A stretch of DNA of 64,000 nt from Antilocapra americana. Taxonomy: Eukaryota > Chordata > Mammalia > Artiodactyla > Antilocapridae. A model generated the notes under the pieces. The model was given only the letters and a program-made list of their open reading frames with translations. It searched no databases and was not told the DNA's origin. Shown piece by piece: positions 61,324-64,000 of this stretch; positions within the stretch are counted from its first letter, which is position 1, and each line of letters opens with the position of its first letter. The stretch lies in the NCBI GenBank assembly GCA_007570785.1, contig ML660774.1, positions 11,748,476 to 11,812,475 of the forward strand, written 5' to 3'. The translations under genes and the position numbers were made by a program.

Positions 61324-62559
61324 CAAACACCTTTGTTCCTACTCAGTACTAGCATAAGATAATCTTCCTCTTAACTGACTTTGCCAATAAACTAATTGTT
61401 TCTCTATTGCTGAGGAGAAACAATATTCATATGAAAAATGCTTACTCAATTACATAAGATGAATACGGACTGGGTCTGCTATACACCATGTGCCTAGAGT
61501 TAGCAATACTACACTACATGCTTACAAATTTGTTAAGAGGACAGAGCTCATGGTAAGTGTCCTCAAAATTAAAACTTTTTTAATTAAAAAAATTCAAACG
61601 TTAAACATTGAACTTATGGATAAACCAAAATTTGGAACAAAAATGGAAAATGTTTATATCTTCTACCTCTAAAAATATAAGGTAAAAGGAACAGCATTAG
61701 ATTTAGTAATTTTGGAACTTGAGGGTATTGGGTCTGACAGATTCATAAAGAAGGCAAAACTGTGGCTGCACACTGTATGGAGACAGTTGACTGGCAGCTC
61801 CAGAGATGCCAGCGTGAGTGCGAACCAGTCACTGAGACTGTCTCTTATGGCATCTGAATGAAATAATGGTAAGAAGCAATATTGCAAACAGTTCCATACA
61901 AGCTGAGTCTAAATGTGTTCTGTCACAAAAGGAGAGAAGATATCCCTGTGCTCATCTGTGTTGGTTACAAGAGGAGAGAATGGGAGACGGAGGCTGGGGT
62001 GTTACAACTGGCCACGCAGACGTCCAGACAACGACGCTTCTGTGGACAAGGGGAACACGAGATGGGACAGGAAAGACCACTGCTCTTCCTGCAGGAATGT
62101 AAGAAGCAGCTTTTGTACTAGATGACAAATCGCGTTTTTATAGAAAGGAAATGATCTTGAATGGAGATTTTTACATCTAATTCAGCTTACTTAAGGGCAT
62201 GGTGTGATTTGCCATGTCAAAGTCAAGAAGCAGGAGAAGGTTAGCCAATAAAGACTGAGCTTGGTAGGAATGCCATACTTGAGATAATAACATTTATTTT
62301 TAATAATAACTTACTCTCTTCCTGACAGACAGCTTTTGGTTAGACAGTTTAACTGCCTACTACTTTGAAGACTCAATTTGAAATGTGCATGTACTCTGAA
62401 TATGAATGCCTTTATATGGAGAAATAAACACATTCTAGGTAAACATCCCTTATACATTCATTTCAACTCAGTTAAACAGCTCTTGGCTCTGTTTTAGGGA
62501 AACTGCTGAGTCTAAATTGGAAAAATAACATAAAAAAAGGTGGAAAGAAAGTGGCCGCT

Positions 62560-62760
62560 GAGGTCCAAACAACTTGATGTATGACTTTAAGTCCACTCTG
62601 GAACTTTTCTGAGCCTCACTTTCCTCTTGTTTAAAAATGGGACAAATAATTTCCAATAATATCTGTCATGGTTGTAAGGATTACAGATTTTACGATACAT
62701 GAATATATCATCTCTAGACATTGCAGGCACTCAATAAGCTGAATCTGAAATTATTTAATT
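62560..62760 (+). repeat. MIR SINE remnant
   Basis: TGAGCCTCACTTTCCTC, TTAAAAATGGGACAAATAA, GGTTGTAAGGATTACAG and GCAGGCACTCAATAAG follow the MIR order. Confidence 0.65.
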
Positions 62761-63544
62761 AGTGCGACTTCTCCATTCGCAGCCTTGTCAAAGAATATTA
62801 TTAGTATAATTAATAAATTTAAAAATTATATTAAGAAGAAAAAACACTTATTTGATAGGATAGCCAATAAGGCAAAGACTACAAGATATCTATTTTAGTT
62901 AAAAAAGAAGTGTGAGGTTGGTCCCTTGCACCCCAGGGGTACTCTGGCTACAGCAGATACGTTGAAGTCATTGGAAACAGGAGAGGCACGGTTCTCTGAT
63001 TTTTCAAACAGTAAAAGTCGACAGATCCTGAGCTTCAAAATCATATGCAAGACCTGTATAAAAAGGCTGCCTCACTATAAGTCTTAATAAGTGACTGTTA
63101 CATTTACATAATGACTGAAGAAAGATATCTGGGTATATTGACATGAAAACATTTCCAGGATATATTAAGTGAAGAAGGAAAAAGGCAGAGAGACTCAGGC
63201 CATAAAATTGGAAATATCAGTGTGAAAAGAACTTGCTAAGAAAGAGAACAGAATGAATGAAATGAAGGAAAGGAAAGAGTCACCACAAATGAAAATCATT
63301 ACTTCAAATAGAGGTTATTTACCAACATCTTTCTCAAAGAGGAGCATTATTTTCATAGGAGTTAGTTAGCCTTAACCTGTTATAGCAGAAAATCTAGGTG
63401 AAGAAAAGTAAGAGGTACCCTGGAAAGAGACAAAGAATGCCGCAAATCTGACATCCCACTACTGTTGCTGGCAGCTAAGATAACTGTTCACTATGTATGT
63501 TTCCCCCATCTCTGGGGTAGGTTTGTGGGTACATCTATCTTGCC

Positions 63545-63738
63545 TGAAAGTGAAAGTCACTCAGTCATGGCCAACTCTTTGCAACCTCATGGACTATGAA
63601 GTGCATGGAATTCTCCAGGCCAGAACACTGGAGTGGGTAGCCTTTCCCTTCTCCAGGGGATCTTCCCAACCCAGGGATCAAACCCAGGTCTCCTGCATTG
63701 CAGATTGATTCTTTATCAGCTGAGCCACCAGGGAAGCC
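63545..63738 (-). mobile_element. Bov-tA SINE
   Basis: Antisense copy from GAAAGTCACTCAGTCATGGC to GAGCCACCAGGGAAGCC. Flanks CTATCTTGCCT and CTACCTTGCCT form an 11-bp duplication with one mismatch. Confidence 0.92.
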
Positions 63739-64000
63739 CCTACCTTGCCTAGTGCCAACCATGAAGGAAGATAAGGCTTAGAACGATCATGCTTAATGTC
63801 TAAATCCAACCTGCTTGGCAACCTTGGTGTGGCGTCACAGGGATCTGCACACTGAGATGAAAAGTTATAGGGTAGAAAAGCCAACCTTCATTAGTTAATT
63901 AGATCTTTCAAATAATCCTCTAGTCACCTAATTTCATGACTTAGAAATTTTTTTAAAAATATTAATGAATTCTAAGTGCAAACCCTTGTTGAAACACATG

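Larger units (their letters stand above)
59883..64000 (-). other. ZDHHC2: ZDHHC2 intron running to the window edge
   Basis: I searched for the preceding exon (C-x-x-C zinc ligands and DHHC) and did not find it, so it lies beyond 64000. The stretch holds a dimeric BOV-A SINE, two further Bov-tA copies and a MIR (about 62560-62760). Confidence 0.65.

Noticed and set aside
60000..64000. Search for the DHHC catalytic exon of ZDHHC2
   Set aside because: No segment on the minus strand encodes the Cys-rich DHHC text with splice sites; it must lie beyond the window.
1..64000. CRISPR arrays, operons, phage or bacterial mobile systems
   Set aside because: All evidence is for a vertebrate nuclear genome; short tandem repeats here are satellites or SINEs, not spaced direct repeats.

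Overview
This is a nuclear window from a ruminant, most likely a bovid such as cattle. The base composition and intron-exon structure are mammalian. The many Bov-tA/BOV-A2 SINEs, a CHR SINE, RTE-BovB LINE 3' ends and ruminant L1 3' ends point to Bovidae. I cannot separate Bos from sheep or goat by eye. The three protein genes match the order known at human 8p22 (VPS37A, CNOT7, ZDHHC2), which corresponds to cattle chromosome 27.

Layout: (1) 123-23665, minus strand: coding exons 6 to 1 of VPS37A, an ESCRT-I subunit. The gene runs off the left edge, so the Mod(r) half is missing. Intron 1 (about 12.9 kb) holds SINEs, MIRs, a cleanly bounded solo LTR and a 99-bp minisatellite. (2) About 23.4-24.6 kb: a CpG island that looks like a shared divergent promoter. 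(3) 25774-37212, plus strand: the complete 285-codon CNOT7 reading frame in six coding exons, followed by a 3' UTR of about 1.5 kb. (4) 38.7-48.9 kb: the convergent interval between CNOT7 and ZDHHC2. It holds a badly decayed hAT-Charlie transposase remnant, SINEs, a BovB 3' end and, presumably, the long ZDHHC2 3' UTR. (5) 48962-59882, minus strand: the last six coding exons of ZDHHC2, a DHHC palmitoyltransferase. The DHHC exon itself lies beyond the right edge.

All exon boundaries were read directly. Every listed intron has GT-AG ends and every exon joins in frame, so the three genes look intact within the window. The genes have unrelated cell roles (endosomal sorting, mRNA deadenylation, protein S-palmitoylation). 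They share a neighbourhood, not a pathway, although VPS37A and CNOT7 probably share a promoter.

I found no operon, CRISPR array, phage or other new molecular system. The observations most worth a second look are structured and Pumilio-like motifs in the CNOT7 3' UTR, upstream start codons in both divergent leaders, the decayed hAT transposase, and several insertions that can be bounded exactly by their target-site duplications.
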